Assembly (NCBI GenBank): GCA_905221605.1
Contig: CAJNDS010002126.1
Coordinates: 124,501 to 188,500 of the forward strand
DNA from: Symbiodinium natans
Taxonomy: Eukaryota; Sar; Dinophyceae; Suessiales; Symbiodiniaceae
Length of the DNA stretch: 64,000 nucleotides
Direction: 5' to 3'
Below are positions 45,269 through 57,309 of the stretch, piece after piece. The position numbers and the translations under genes were made by a program. Position 1 is the stretch's first letter. Each line of letters begins with the position of its first letter. A model generated the notes under the pieces. It searched no databases. It was not told the DNA's origin and saw only the letters and a program-made list of their open reading frames with translations.

Positions 45269-48200
45269 GACCCTTTAACCCTGAGCTTCTGATATCCACG
45301 GAGACGTATTAGCTGGCGCCGCTGGAAGGCGGACGTGTCCGTTACACAAAGTTGAACCCGAATCAACGCGGTGCTTACGGTTCCTACAGCTTTGAAGATG
45401 CCTCTAGGATGCCTCTTAGGGTTTAGGGCGTAAGGCTTATAGGGTTGCTTTGGAAGTTAGAAGGCTAGGCTTACGCCAGAAGGTTCAGCGACAAAAGCCC
45501 CCCCCCCTCTCAGACGCAAAAAGGCCGCATGGGTTCCTGCTTCTCAGAGACTGACGTCCTGGCCTATGGACCTGCCCACTGGAAGGATAAGAGCTCCCCT
45601 CAATCCTTGGATGTTGAAGACTTCGCAGACTTGAGGGCTAAGACGCTAAGGGGCTAACTCGAAGAGGGTCGAAAACGAGCAGGCCAACCAACCTTGCTAT
45701 CCAGGGGCCACAGACTTTTGCCTGCGCTCGAAAGGCCCTCGGTGATCCTCGTGCCTTGCGGAAGCCCATCACGTCGAGGGCAGCGAGGAGCATGAGGTCG
45801 GTGCGCAGCAAGAGGTTCGCGTAAATCAGGGAGTACAGTGAGGAGAGCTGCTGAGAGTCTCTGACTCTGGGCTCCGGGAGCCAGGCGCTCGCGAGAAGAT
45901 GGCCCCCACACCGAAGAGGGGCCTTGTGGGTAACTTTCAGAGGCACCCTTAGCGGCGAAGCCTGCGAAGCAGCACGAGACGCCCTGCTACGGGATGGAAG
46001 AAAGGGAGGATCGGACAAGTATGGCATCCATCGCACGTGGGTGGGCCCAAGGCACGTAAGGCACATGTCCTTCTGGGATCTCAGAGGAACTTTCAAGAGT
46101 CCAAGGGGTTTCTACAACGTTACACGGAGCTTAGATTCAGCCCTTTTGGGGAGGACTCTGCCGCACGGTCTCAAGCACCGCCACTCTGCTCAACCCAGAA
46201 GCCCGCTGGAATTCGGGACGAGTCAGAGAGAGATGCTGCAATGAGCCATAAGGAGCCGCAGCAGGCTCAGGGGCTTCAGGGTTTCAGGGGCTTTGGAGGG
46301 GCTGCAGGGGGCCTCATTCACAGGGAGCCATCAGGGAACCCTCAGATGCCCAGACCCCTCGAAGGCCGAGCGTGAAGCGCGTGGTCGCCCGCTAAGGACT
46401 CATGGGGCCTGCCACTGCAGTACACTCACCTGTGCACTTATCTAATCCTTTATCTTTGCTCAACATCTCCTCAATGCTCTTTTCAGCGGCTGTTCGGCGG
46501 GTCTACGAAGAAGGGCATGAGGGCCTCAATCAAGTCCAAGCCTGAAAGCAAAGAGCTCGGTCAGCTTCAAAAGAGGCAGCCCCCCGTTGCTGGGCGCCCC
46601 GTCCCCCGTCCCCGCGTCCCCTGTCCCCCCACGCATCTCACTCCCACGGATTTCTGTGCTCAGGTCTGGGGCGCTCCGTGCCGTTGCAGTGGACAGAGCA
46701 CGGATGCGCACGGATGTCCATGCTGCACGGGCCATCCGCGGTGTCACAGATGCAGCCGACAGAAGCTGAAGTCACCGAGGCAATCCGAGGCCCAATCTTT
46801 CCCGCATCATCTCCAGCAGACCGCAACCATACGCGGGCTGTGCAGCCCAATCTTTCCCCTTGGACTAACCGCAGCCCTGCGATCACTGAAGTCCCGAATC
46901 GCAGCTCGGAACCGGCCACGGTGGGCGCGCTTGATCGCGCTTGTGTGGGCTTGTGTGCGATTGTTGCGGCGCCTCGACTCCATGCCGAGGGTTGTGTGAA
47001 CAGCTAGGGCAGCACAGGCAACTGAGCGAAACTCCAGCATCAGAGCTGCCACCTCCCTGCGCAGGTTCTGAAGCATCAGGGCCAAAAGGAAGGGAAGTGG
47101 GGTTTGTGCTGCTCTGCACTGCTGGGAAAGGCTCCAGAAGGAAGTGCTACTTGGATGAAGCTTCCGCGTGACGGTGAAGCCAGTAAAGCTCTGTGAAGCG
47201 CATTCTGTTCTCTGCAGTGTCATAAGGCATGTTGGCCTCAGGTGCACTGTCTCGAAGTGTAGGAAAAGAGCCTCAGCCCAGTTCGAGCCATCAAAGCGCA
47301 CGTCAAAGCTGTTAGCGGAGCATCCGTTCGTGACACGGTCCAGTCAGGCCTGACCCGGAACACACGGTGCATGCAGCAAGGCACACAGCACAGCCTCAGA
47401 GGGCACCTGAGGGACGGCGCAGGAGAACCTTTAACGGCTTGGATCAGGGGCCTGGGCCCGTCGCAACCCAACCCAAGAGATGATATCTAGTCGGAAGGCA
47501 CTTCGAAGGAACCCAAGTACCCCAACAAGTTCAAGCCATGGCGCAGGCATCAAGAGCTTCATCTGTTTCATCTCTAGGCTTCCAGGCTTCCCAGACAGCT
47601 TGTCACACCTGCTCCTGTGCACTGTGCACCTTACGAACGTCTTGCGAACAGCTGTGTGGGCGTCAGCCAAGGCTTTGCGGTTTCCTTGAGACCTGCAAGC
47701 GCAACGACAGACACCCTCTCCTACACAGACCACCAGCTACTCTAACACCCAGCCTTGTTGTTAGGAAGTTAAGAAGTTCAAGGCTTCTCGTAGCTGAGCC
47801 AAGGGCGGACAGGTTTGTGCGAGGCACAGCGCACTCCTTTGTTGCGCCTTAAGCTCCTCGAAAACCTTGCGGGGGACGTTTAGAGTTTAGTGAACACGTC
47901 CACAGACATGGGGACAGGAGCCTCAGTTCGAGCATTCCAAGCTCTCCCAGACACCCACGCAGCGAGCGTGGCGAGCGGAATGGCGAGCGGAAAGGTGGGC
48001 CAGGTGGGCCAGGTGCCAAAACCAAACTCACCCCAACGGTTTCTCTTTCACAGTTTCCAAACCGCCCAATCAGACGACTTTTTGGCGCTCCCAACCTGCA
48101 GAGCGGGACTCGCTGTAGCGGGTTGACTCCGAATGTGCGCTGTCGCCTGCGTGGCGGTGCCGTCGGCAGCATCGGCAACACACGTGAAGGTGGCAAAAGG

Positions 48201-48626
48201 TGGCGAATCTGCTTGCAACTGCACGCTTCCCTGGAGCGCAGGCCGAAGATTGAGCAAAGGCGGAAGGACGCGACTTTCCCACACGGCAAACAGGCTTTCA
48301 CGGCGAATTGCACCTCAGGCTTGCTCGAACTGCACCTCTTTGAAGAATCCAGCAGGTGACATTGGTGACACGTTGACATCGGCGACGACACATAATAACG
48401 TCTTGGGCCTCCAGCGACTCAGCTCAAGGGCACGTGCAAAGGTCAACGAAGTCTCTGGATTGCAGGGATCCTTCGGCGACGGCCCTTCGGCGACGGCCCT
48501 GCAGCTTTACAGAGCACGAGCGTGAGAGCATCGCGTCACCGCGTAGCACAGCCTCAAAAGCGTCAGTGGCTGGAGACGATGCCGACTGCACGCTTCGGCC
48601 CCCAGCATACGGCCACCACGGCAATC

Positions 48627-48672
48627 GCTGCAACCACTGCAACCACTGCAACCACTGCAACCACTGCAACTG
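48627..48672 (+). repeat. CAACCACTG 9-mer repeat
   Basis: Five units; on the minus strand it would encode a Cys-Ser-Gly repeat within a probable exon. Confidence 0.9.
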
Positions 48673-49499
48673 CAGATGCCTGTCCAACGAGAGATCTTTG
48701 CGGCTGCGAGACTCGACGCCAGCACGCCATCGTCAGCTGGGAGTTGATGCCTTGACGGTCTCGACGGAGATGGGATCAGGGGCACATGATTGCTTCGTGG
48801 GCTTAGTGACCTCTTGTTTTGTCTACTTCACATCTTTAGCCACCAGCTATCACAGCCCAAGCCCAACTGCTTGACCCATTCCAGCACCCAGAAAGGTTCG
48901 TCAGAGTTCTGCCCGGATGGTGGCTTTACTGAAGTCGGGGATCCTCAGCAGATCCGAAGAACTCATCGTGATAAAATGTGCTACAACCCCCCGTCGCAAT
49001 GCCTGAAACGCCTGTGTACCTGCGCGAAGCCACCAAACCAGGCCCAGGGCCTCGGCCGAAAGCAAGAAGGTTGGAAGTGACTCCCTAAGTTGAAAGGGGG
49101 TAGCTGTGGGGTAACTGTGGAATCGGCCTCAGGATCGTACTAGTTACTAGTGGCCTTCTGGGCGGCGGTTCTGGGAGAGGGGGCACAAGGCGCGAGGCCA
49201 ACAAGAGGACCGATCAAGAGGAATCTTCTACGCTAAGACAAATTGTTGAAGCATGGGGGAGCCGCAACAGCCCGGAACATCCCAGAACACCCTTAGCTTG
49301 AAACTTGACAGCCGAGGAGGTGTCCTCCAGGTGATCTGAAAATTCCAGTTCTTGAGGACATCCCGGGAGTTCGAATTTCCGGGGGAACCCACAAGAGGCT
49401 TCCGTGACTTCTGGCCCAGATGGCGAAAGGGGAGCGAAATGGATTGCGATGTCCATAAGCCCACCCTAGACTTCTAAACCCCTCGACCAGCATCCCGCC

Positions 49500-49808
49500 C
49501 TAATAACCCGGTGGACCTGCGACATTCAGCTCACGAGCTGCACGCGCGGAAGCCGGACTCAAAGTTAGCCGCCACGTCGGGGGCCCATGCTTCAAGAAAC
49601 CCCTTGGAGAGTAGCTCACCGTATTGGACCTTGGAAGCAAGTGGCCCGGAAGCTCTGCAAACGCCGTTGGCCCTTGGCAAATGGCCGACTCGAGAGCCCC
49701 CCGCCTCTCAGAGGAGAAGCCCTGCTGTGAAGAAAAAAAGTAAAGGAGGAGAAGCACGGCGCGGAAAAGAAAGGAAGGGTTCTTCCCCACGGTCCCCTTG
49801 CCCGTCAT
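49500..49808 (-). CDS. First exon of a probable secreted or membrane protein
   Basis: From the Met at 49808 the minus strand encodes a positively charged n-region and a hydrophobic core (FLFRAVLLLLYFFSS) followed by QQGFSSERRG, a plausible signal peptide with cleavage after the core. About 65 further residues follow (for example YSPRGFLKHGPPTWRLTLSP) before a stop, so an intron is expected. A Met 16 codons earlier is less likely because the signal core would then be too far inside. Downstream exons probably lie in the 41-49.5 kb region. Confidence 0.45.
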   Translation of the reverse strand: MTGKGTVGKNPSFLFRAVLLLLYFFSSQQGFSSERRGALESAICQGPTAFAELPGHLLPRSNTVSYSPRGFLKHGPPTWRLTLSPASARAARELNVAGPPGY

Positions 49809-50144
49809 AGGAATCAAGTCCCATGGTCTGGGGCCGAGATGGGCCGAGAGCCTCACGGAACTCAGGAGGATGGTGTCCCTTCAACGCCTAGACTGGGCAA
49901 GCTATGACGCGATGCGAGGCTTAAGGTACATACGTGTCTTTCGGAAAACATTGCGAGGCTTATATGCGACTCTCTAAGCCCTCCCCAGTTGGGGAGCCCC
50001 GGAAAGGCATGTCAAGACCTGCAGGCTACCGGGCCTTTCCACATCCTTTTTTTGCTCTTTCTTAGGCCAACATTGGATTCATGGCATCCCGGTTTGGGGC
50101 TTAGGGTCTGACAAAATAGGGCTTAGGGTCTGACGAAAAAGGGC

Positions 50145-50460
50145 TTAAGGTCTGACAGAAGATGCCGCAGCTTGGATCGAGCTGGCAACATCACGGAAGT
50201 CAAGGAAGAACACTCCCGACAATCTCAGTTTGGCCGTCTCTGGCCGCTTTTCAAAAGCAGAAGACCCCCGAACTGCGCGGACTTGCCTGCAAAATTGCAG
50301 TTTTTCCACCAAGTTCCCTGTGTCACCTTGCGCCACGAACTCGCTTTGGCCGCCGATCCATGCCAAGCCTGGCACAACGCAGCAAAACCGCCGAAGTCTC
50401 CAGCGGAAGGCTTTCGACTTTGGCAATGCGCAACATGGAGCTGACCCTAAAACCCCCCAA
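50145..50460 (-). CDS. Possible exon of unknown gene
   Basis: The minus strand encodes WIGGQSEFVAQGDTGNLVEK and then FEKRPETAKLRLSGVFFLDF without stops, with balanced composition. It precedes (in gene direction) the signal-peptide exon by ~0.35 kb and is more likely part of another gene. No family recognised. Confidence 0.28.
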
Positions 50461-50639
50461 GCACGAACACACGCAGATCCCGAGAGCCTAAACCGCAGAA
50501 GCCCCCAAGTATTCACGTCCCTTGACTCCAGCCCTTGACCCGAATCCCCTTCCAGCAGGCCCCTCCATCTTGCCCCACCGTACCAGAAGGGGCCAGGATT
50601 TTTTGGGGAAATAGTTTTTGGTTTTTTTGGGTATGTTTT

Positions 50640-51369
50640 TGGGTTTAGGGTTTAGGGGTTAGGGTTTAGGGTTTAGGGTTGAGGGTTGAGGGTTTAGGGT
50701 TTAGGGTTTAGGGCTTAGGGTTTAGGGTTTAAGGTTGGGGTTTAGGGTTTAGGGTTTAGGGTTTAGGGTTTAGGGTTTAGGGTTTAGGGTTTAGGGTTTA
50801 GGGTTTAGGGTTTAGGGTTTAGGGTTTAGGGTTTAGGGTTTAGGGTTTAGGGTTTAGGGTTTAGGCTTTTAGGCGTTTAAGCTTTTAGGCTTTTAGGGTT
50901 TAGGGTTTAGGGTTTAGGGTTTAGGGTTTAGGGTTTGGGTTGAGGGTTTAGGGTTTAGGGTTTAGGGTTTAAGGTTCAGAGTTTGGGGTTTTGGGTTTAG
51001 GGTTTAAGGTTTAGGGTTTAGAAAACCAAAAAATACCCAAAAACAACCAAATTCAACCAAAAACAACCAAAAACAATACCCAAAAAGAACCCCCACCCGT
51101 ACCAGAAACCCAACGACAACTCTAAACCCTAAACCTAAACCCTAAACCCTAAACTCCCTAAACCCTAAGCCCTACACCCTGCACCCAATGCATCCCCCAG
51201 AAACCACAAGAAAAAACACAGCTTGTCGCTTTCCTCCTCGGCAGGGCGGCCGCGATCCAAGCCATGGCAGTGGCACCGCAGAAGATGTAGAGCATGTCAA
51301 CAGAAACCAGGGTTTCGGGCTTGGGGTTTAGGGTTTAGGGTTTCGGGTTTCGGGTTTAAGGTTTAGGGT
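50640..51369. repeat. Long composite array, inverted flanks and two smaller arrays
   Basis: 50640-51020 is TTTAGGG with a TTTTAGGC block near 50865-50895. It is bordered by TTTTTGGGTATGTTTTTGGG on the left and by the approximate complement on the right (AAAAAATACCCAAAAACAACC). 51122-51184 (CCCTAAA) and 51311-51369 (TTTAGGG) follow. Confidence 0.93.
51236..51312 (-). CDS. Possible membrane-helix exon between two arrays
   Basis: The minus strand encodes VDMLYIFCGATAMAWIAAAL then PRRK, a typical membrane helix with a basic end. It is flanked by arrays 51122-51184 and 51311-51369. Confidence 0.32.
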
Positions 51370-51399
51370 ACTCAAAGGAAACACCCTCAATAAGCAACC

Positions 51400-53020
51400 C
51401 TGCCATGAGTTCTAGTTTGAAGAGATTGCCAAGCTTTGTCTTCCGTGCTCAGTGAGCCTTTGGTGTAAGGCCGCGGTCAAACTCCAAGACAAAGCTCTTC
51501 GCGGACCCCAACTTTACCATCCCACAATTCCAAGAACGAGCTGGCGGTGCGAACGGGGCACTCCAAGAGAGTCTACAGGTAAGCGAAATCCCAGGGTCGC
51601 CCGGTTTTGACTTTCAAATTTCCACGCGGCAACACCTCTTCTTTGGACTCAAACCCATCTGAGAGCCCCCCAACCTAGCACTTTGACATGGCCAGGGCCG
51701 AAACTTGCAGGATTCCATCTCCTTTACCCGAGGAACATTCAGCAGAACATCGAAAAGTGGAGGCAAAAGCAATCAAAAGGCGCAAAAAGTCGGCACGGAG
51801 CAGAAAGGCGACACGCAACAATGACCCAAGACAATGCAACAAAAAAACCAAGCAAAAGAATGAACACCACTGCAATCTTCGACGCTGATGCCTGATGCGA
51901 ATATTAGTAAATATAATCATAGTAGTGAACGCAGGGGGTCCAAGGGAGGTCCAAGGGGTCCTAACGCATGCTTCCACATTGCCAGGTCGCTTGACCTCAT
52001 TGCTAAGCACGTGCAGCAAGATGTAGTCAACGACCCTAAAGGGGAGATACCCAATCTGCTTGTTGGGTATGGTTTCTTGCTAGCTGGCCATCCTGCACGC
52101 CTATGAAGAGCATGTCAAGCGTCTTAAACAGCCAGACGCTTCCAACAGTTCTTGGCATGTCGGAAAAGACTGAGTCCGAGTCCAAGAGCAAAAAGATCAG
52201 CACATATTTATAGTTTAGTACTGGTTTAGTATTGTACATGTAGTTGCGATCGCCGCCCTTGCCGCCCTCGCCACCCTTGCCGACGCAGAAAGGCCAAAAG
52301 TTGATTGAATATGACTTCAAGGACCGGAGACGGTCCAGAAGCGGGGCGGACAGTTTTTTTGTGTTTTTCTTTTTTGTGGAATTTTGTGTTTTTTTTGTCG
52401 TGGTCCCTTGGTCCCCTGGTCTCCTGGTGCCCCGGTCTGCTAGTCTAAAAGTTTTACGGCGAACCTTCAACCTTAGCAATCCCTTCCAAAAACCAAACAC
52501 GACTCGGTCTCTTTTTCTCAACGGGCGGTAGGAGCTTCTGTTCTCAACTACTCTACCTCGTCCACTACCGTCGGGGGTAGCTTGAGCCTAGCTGCACGCA
52601 GTGGTGAAAAATGTACACTTTGTTACGCCCTCAACCAATCACGATTCTCTTTGGAATGTGACTTGGTTTCTTGAAACACATTTTTCCCGAGGCACAGCCA
52701 TACAGCTCGCTCTTCTCCCAAGCGGTTCACAGCTTTGGCTGCCTCAACTCCTTTCTCTCTTTCCCGAAAATACTTCAAACACGTGAGGGGCTTTGTGAAA
52801 CATGATGCAAAATGCATCTGGTCCTTGAGCTTCCTAGGCTGCTCACTGTTCTTTTCGAATTTTTCCTTTTCTTCTTCTTTTGGATCCCTTTTGTGGGCTT
52901 TGTTGCACGCCCTCATGGATCTTTCCGAATTTCCTAGCCACTCCTTTTTGCTTCTCAAAGTCGTCTTCTCAATCGTTCGCTCTCACACCTTCGGTCTCCG
53001 ATTTCATTTGCCTTCTTCGT
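51400..53020. other. Spacer between the last array and the copia fragment
   Basis: It contains motif-free short frames only; no LTR or gene could be identified. Confidence 0.35.
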
Positions 53021-53028
53021 AGGCATTT

Positions 53029-54932
53029 TCAATCTTTCTTCTCGATTTGCTTCTTCTTCATCTCTTTTTTTCGCTTGTTCTTCTTCTCCTTCTTGGCCTT
53101 CTCCTTTTCTTCCTTTTCCTTCCGCTTCTTCTCCTTCTTCTCGGCCTTTTGCATCTTCTTTTCAATGCTCGCCTTTTCGATTCTCGCTTTCTCGATCTTG
53201 TCTGCTTCTTCCTTCTCATTCTTCTTCACTTCCTCGATCTCCTTTGCAATCTCGTGCAACGACTTGTTATCGTTCCACTCCACTTCTGCCTTCTTCTTTT
53301 GCTTCGTCTCGCTTTGCTTCTTTCTTGCCTCAGCATTCGCTTCTGCCATGAGCTCTGTCACGTCTTCATCCTCCTTTTCTGGGCTCTGTGGCGCTCGTTC
53401 ACCTTCCTCTTCTGTGAACTTTGACTTCTGGGCCTCAGCATTTTCATCTTCCTTTCGCTTCTTTTCGGCTTCGGCCTTTTCCACATCGTCCTTGTGCCAA
53501 CACGTCTTTTCATCATGCCCGGCCCAACCTTTTCCGACGACCTCTGGGCAGTAAGTCGCGTTTGCACGGCCTCGCTTGCCTTTTCCGACGCGGAAGCAAT
53601 ACCGGCACAATTTACTCCAACGCAGGGTGCTGAACAACCCTGCCTTATGGCTTATCGCATGCTGAATCATCTTCAGGCATGCTGCTGCTTTGTGGCCTTT
53701 GCCTTGACAGAAGTTACACTCGCTGAGGTTGTTACTGACCTGCTTTTGGTTTTTGAGCATTGCCAATACGTCTTGCTCAAGTCGGCTTTCGTTTTCTTCT
53801 TGCGTACTTTGGTTGCTCGTGTGCCGGTAAGGATCGTTTCCTTCTTCGCTTTCCGACTTTGAATCCAAGGATTTCCACTTGGCCTTCTTGATCACATCCG
53901 GTGCAACCTTTGGCATTGCCTTCACTTCCGGCTCAACCTTCTTTTTCGGCATTGCCTTTGACTTGGCTTTCTTCATCCTTTCTCCCAGCTGTTTTCCAAG
54001 TTCGGCTGCCTTTCGCTTGGCCTTCTCCACCATTTCGCCTAGCTGAGCTCCAAGCTCAACTGCCTTTTCTTTGGCCTTTTCCGTCTTATCCTTTTTCTCC
54101 TGCTCATCCATAGCTTTCTGCTTGATCTCCTCCAGGATTTTCAACTTAGCGGCTTAGCGGCCTGCCTTGCCTTCTTTTGCTCTTCATCCATTTCTCCTGC
54201 TGGAGTTGTTGGTGCTGATTCCAGCGTTGGCTCTGACGCCTTTCCTTCCAGGCCTTTGACCCTCGCCTTTTCAACTTTCCGCAGTCCTTCTTCAATTTCG
54301 GCATAAAAGCCTTTCACGCTCATCAGCTTTGCCAGCGCCATATTTCCAACTTCTTCAATCCTAACCATCTTTTCGAGTGGCTTGGACTTCGGGCTCGGCA
54401 TTCCCTTATCGAACGCTTTAAGCCAAAATGCTGCGGATGCACACATGAACACAACCATTCCACATGTGACTGCTACCATGAACATGACGCTGCAAACATG
54501 TCGGTTCGTCCCTTTTTCTTCGACTTTGCATTCACCGACTTCACACATCAAAACCATTGTCACGATTCTCTCTATTTTCTGGACCATTGCGCCTGAAACT
54601 GATTTTCCTTTCTTCCTTTGATTCCAGGTTTCAACTTCTCCTTCTTCCGTTTCATATCCGAGAATCACCATGTACTTCCTGATCTTTTCCTTCGTCAGCG
54701 CCTTTGTTCCTAAATCAGCGGGATTTTCAGTTCCTTTTATCGCCTTGATTTCCAATCCTCGGATCTTTTGCATCCGCAGTAGATTCACATCCATGTGTCT
54801 TGCTCTTCCCAATCCTTGCCGTGCGATCAATTGTCGTGACGAACTTGAATCTGAGAACAATCTCAACTTGGGTTCGATGCCCAAAATTCTCTTCAACAAT
54901 TCTCGCAAGAAAACGAATCTCAACAGATACAA
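53029..54932 (-). mobile_element. Copia-type element fragment: RNase H end plus Lys/Glu-rich zinc-knuckle tail
   Basis: The first ORF (54932-54141) begins in copia RNase H: LRELLKRILG, LRLFSDSSSSRQLIARQG, GLGRARHMDVNLLRMQKI and GTENPADLGTKALT, the usual end of Ty1/copia polyproteins. A membrane segment near FMVAVTCGMVVFMC follows. A second frame (54144-53029) is Lys/Glu-rich coiled coil with a CX2CX4HX4C knuckle (CNFCQGKGHKAAAC) and a second Cys cluster (CRYCFRVGK...CPEVV). The two frames are separated by two perfect copies of TTAGCGGC (54146-54161); with one copy they would be a single frame. Gag, protease, integrase and most of the RT are absent. No LTR was recognised. Confidence 0.7.
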
Positions 54933-55275
54933 GTGAATGAAATGAACGCGTGATCTGTGAATTAGCGAAAGAAAGAAGATAATAGGGGAAAAAGGGGGTC
55001 ATAAAGGAGAACACGAAGACAATACTTTTTAATGGGGTTTTTTGACCAATCATCGGTTAACCCTTGATTTGTGGTTCTGAAAAGCAAAATGCCCTTTTCC
55101 ACACACACTGAGAGCCTCATATCATGCGCATCATGGAATTGGGCTGCTGCCAACAACATGACGGAAAACGCTTGAGTAAAACACGGTGAAATACAGCATG
55201 CGGGACGCGTAAAGTTTGTTCACCCCGCCTGAGCAATCTTGGCTCGTTTCGAGGCTCATTGCTCAAACAAACACA

Positions 55276-57309
55276 CTACTTATTCTTGAAACACTGAGTA
55301 CACGCAAAGTAGACTTTCCTAGGCTTGCTGGACTTGCGCACGTACTGGCACTCGTAGCGATGGAAGGCTTCGCCTCCATCTGGGATGACGATCACGGCGT
55401 CACCCTTCTGATGACGTGCAACACTGCTTGCCACACAGCTACTGCTACTGCTCCCCTCATTCACACGGCCTCCCTTTGTCACATGCTCTCGTTGGGCAAC
55501 CGCCAACTTCGAGCGAAGGCTTTTGAGCTGAAACCATTGGAACATGATCACGCCCACAAGGAACAGCACGCCATATGTCTCGGCACTGAACATTTGAACA
55601 TACTCATGCAGCAGTGTTCCACCCATCAAGATGACAGTAACGTACGATGCATTCTCCGAACCATCTGGGCTCAAGGCTCTCCACAAAACCAGTGCACACA
55701 ACACAAGCAGAACAACTGGCAGCACAGCAACGCTCATAGCATCACTGCACGATGCACCACGACATGCCTCCGCAGCGTTTGGCATCAACAGTGTGAGCAG
55801 CGCTACCTTCTTGATCCACCCAGTTGCCACATGTGATCCCACAAACTGGTGTTTGACACGATTCACTTGCTGCTTGAACTCATGCTTGAGCTGCACATCT
55901 TCCCATTCCTTCTCGCCAACTGCATCATGGTGCTCGTTCGCCAATCCATGAAGATACCACAGCGCCAACAATCGTGCAGGACTGAAAGGCTTCGTAAACA
56001 GGTCACCCAAGTTGTAGTGTGTGCTCACCGCCTTCACTTGCAGACGGCCTTGACGCACAGCATCTTGAAGCCAAAGAAACCTGCCCTCGATGTGCTTAGC
56101 AGCTTTCGAGACGCCTTGCCTCAAAGCAAACTGCCTAGCACTCGCATTGTCAAGCAAAACCACAAGCTGGCATGGTTCTCCAATCATGAACATGATGGTG
56201 GCCTTCATAAACAAGCCCTGACACGCCGCACTCACTGCCGCGTAGAACTCGGATTCCATGCTGGACAGGGAGATGCAACGCTGAGCCCTGCACACATAGT
56301 GCAAGTAGCATCCATCCAAACAGTAGGATGCCCCGCCATATGATTTACGATCTTTGCGAGATCCTGCCCAGTCAGCATCTGAGTAGCATTCCAGGCGACG
56401 GCATATCCCATTGCTCGAACAATCCACAACCATACTTGAAAGCAATTTCGAACTGCCAGGCGGACCAATGCAAATCGCAGTGGCGTAGTTGCATGTGTTC
56501 AGCAAGTACTGCACCAACTTGACCAATCCCCGCAGCGCCTGCTTCGTAGGGCTGGCCACGCTGGACGCGAGCAGCCTAATGGTGTACCCTATGTCTGGTC
56601 TGTCTGCCGAAATGTACAACCCAGTTCCTACAGCCGCACGAAACTTGCTTGCCTCGGATGGTGATAGCAGCTCACTCGTGTCCTTGTCTCGAAGCTCTTG
56701 CATACATGGAACTCGTTGTCGATTGTTCGGTTTCACCCCCAACACTGCTGCCATGTGCTCACTGTACTGTGGTGGCTGCTGTATGACGATTCTGTCATCC
56801 AAGATCGTATGCTTGCGCTTGAGGAAGGAAAACTCATCCCCACATTTCCAAGCCATCTCCACAGTTACCTGAAATCGCGACTTCACAACTGGCAGGAAAA
56901 CGTTGAGGGCCCACTGAAGTGGTAAAAGCAAAATGCTATCGTCCACGTGGATCATCCCAGGGCCTTCTGGGAGCTTGACGATGGCCGGACACTCAGGACA
57001 CTGTGACACTGCAAAATGCTCGGACAAGAATGTGACAAAGTGCTGAAACCAACGACTTGACCCTTCTCGCTGCCCTCGGACCATTTTCTGGAACACAAAC
57101 TTCACGTGAACGCCGGGACGCACCTCGATTGTAGACACTACGGGCTCTGGCTGATCGACTTCAAGATACGCATCTTTGATATCGAGGGAAACAATGGCAT
57201 ACTCGATGTCGGGCCTTGTTTGCTTCCATGACAGGAACAGAGCTGGTGTGAGGCGAGCAATGTCACTTGATGTAGCCGGGGAAGTTGCCGCCTGATAGGG
57301 CACACACAA
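55276..57309 (-). mobile_element. Copia-type polyprotein fragment: RT, RNase H and metal-binding tail
   Basis: Open frame of 677 codons. RT: AIVSLDIKDAYLEVDQPEP holds the motif A Asp and GMIHVDDSILLLP the VDD motif. RNase H: LECYSDADWAGSRKDRKSYG, ISLSSMESEFYAA (Glu), VVLLDNASARQFALRQG and THYNLGDLFTKPF. After RNase H come membrane segments (VAVLPVVLLVLCALVLW) and a C-terminal His/Cys site (HRYECQYV...ACTQC) resembling the small zinc-binding module often at the end of dinoflagellate copia proteins. Gag, protease and integrase are missing and the frame begins inside RT, so the copy is 5'-truncated; the frame that is present is intact. LTRs not identified. Confidence 0.85.

Larger units (their letters stand above)
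41250..49500 (-). other. Unidentified minus-strand gene region with scattered exon-like segments
   Basis: The region has no long ORF and a single array (45198-45268). Coding-like stretches on the minus strand include ~48.65-48.43 (SSPATDAFEAVLRGDAMLSR), ~48.28-48.05 (VQLQADSPPFATFTCVADAA), ~47.28-46.95 (FDGSNWAEALFLHFETVHLR), ~46.9-46.65 (ASVTSASVGCICDTADG), ~45.9-45.7 (LASAWLPEPRVRDSQQLSSL), ~45.0-44.8 (EVHFWCTGDVAADVAVDVAA) and ~42.9-42.7 (SFAVTLRWDASVFAATC). Cys and Ser/Thr-rich content suggests an extracellular protein that may belong with the signal-peptide exon at 49.8 kb. I cannot join the pieces. Confidence 0.3.
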
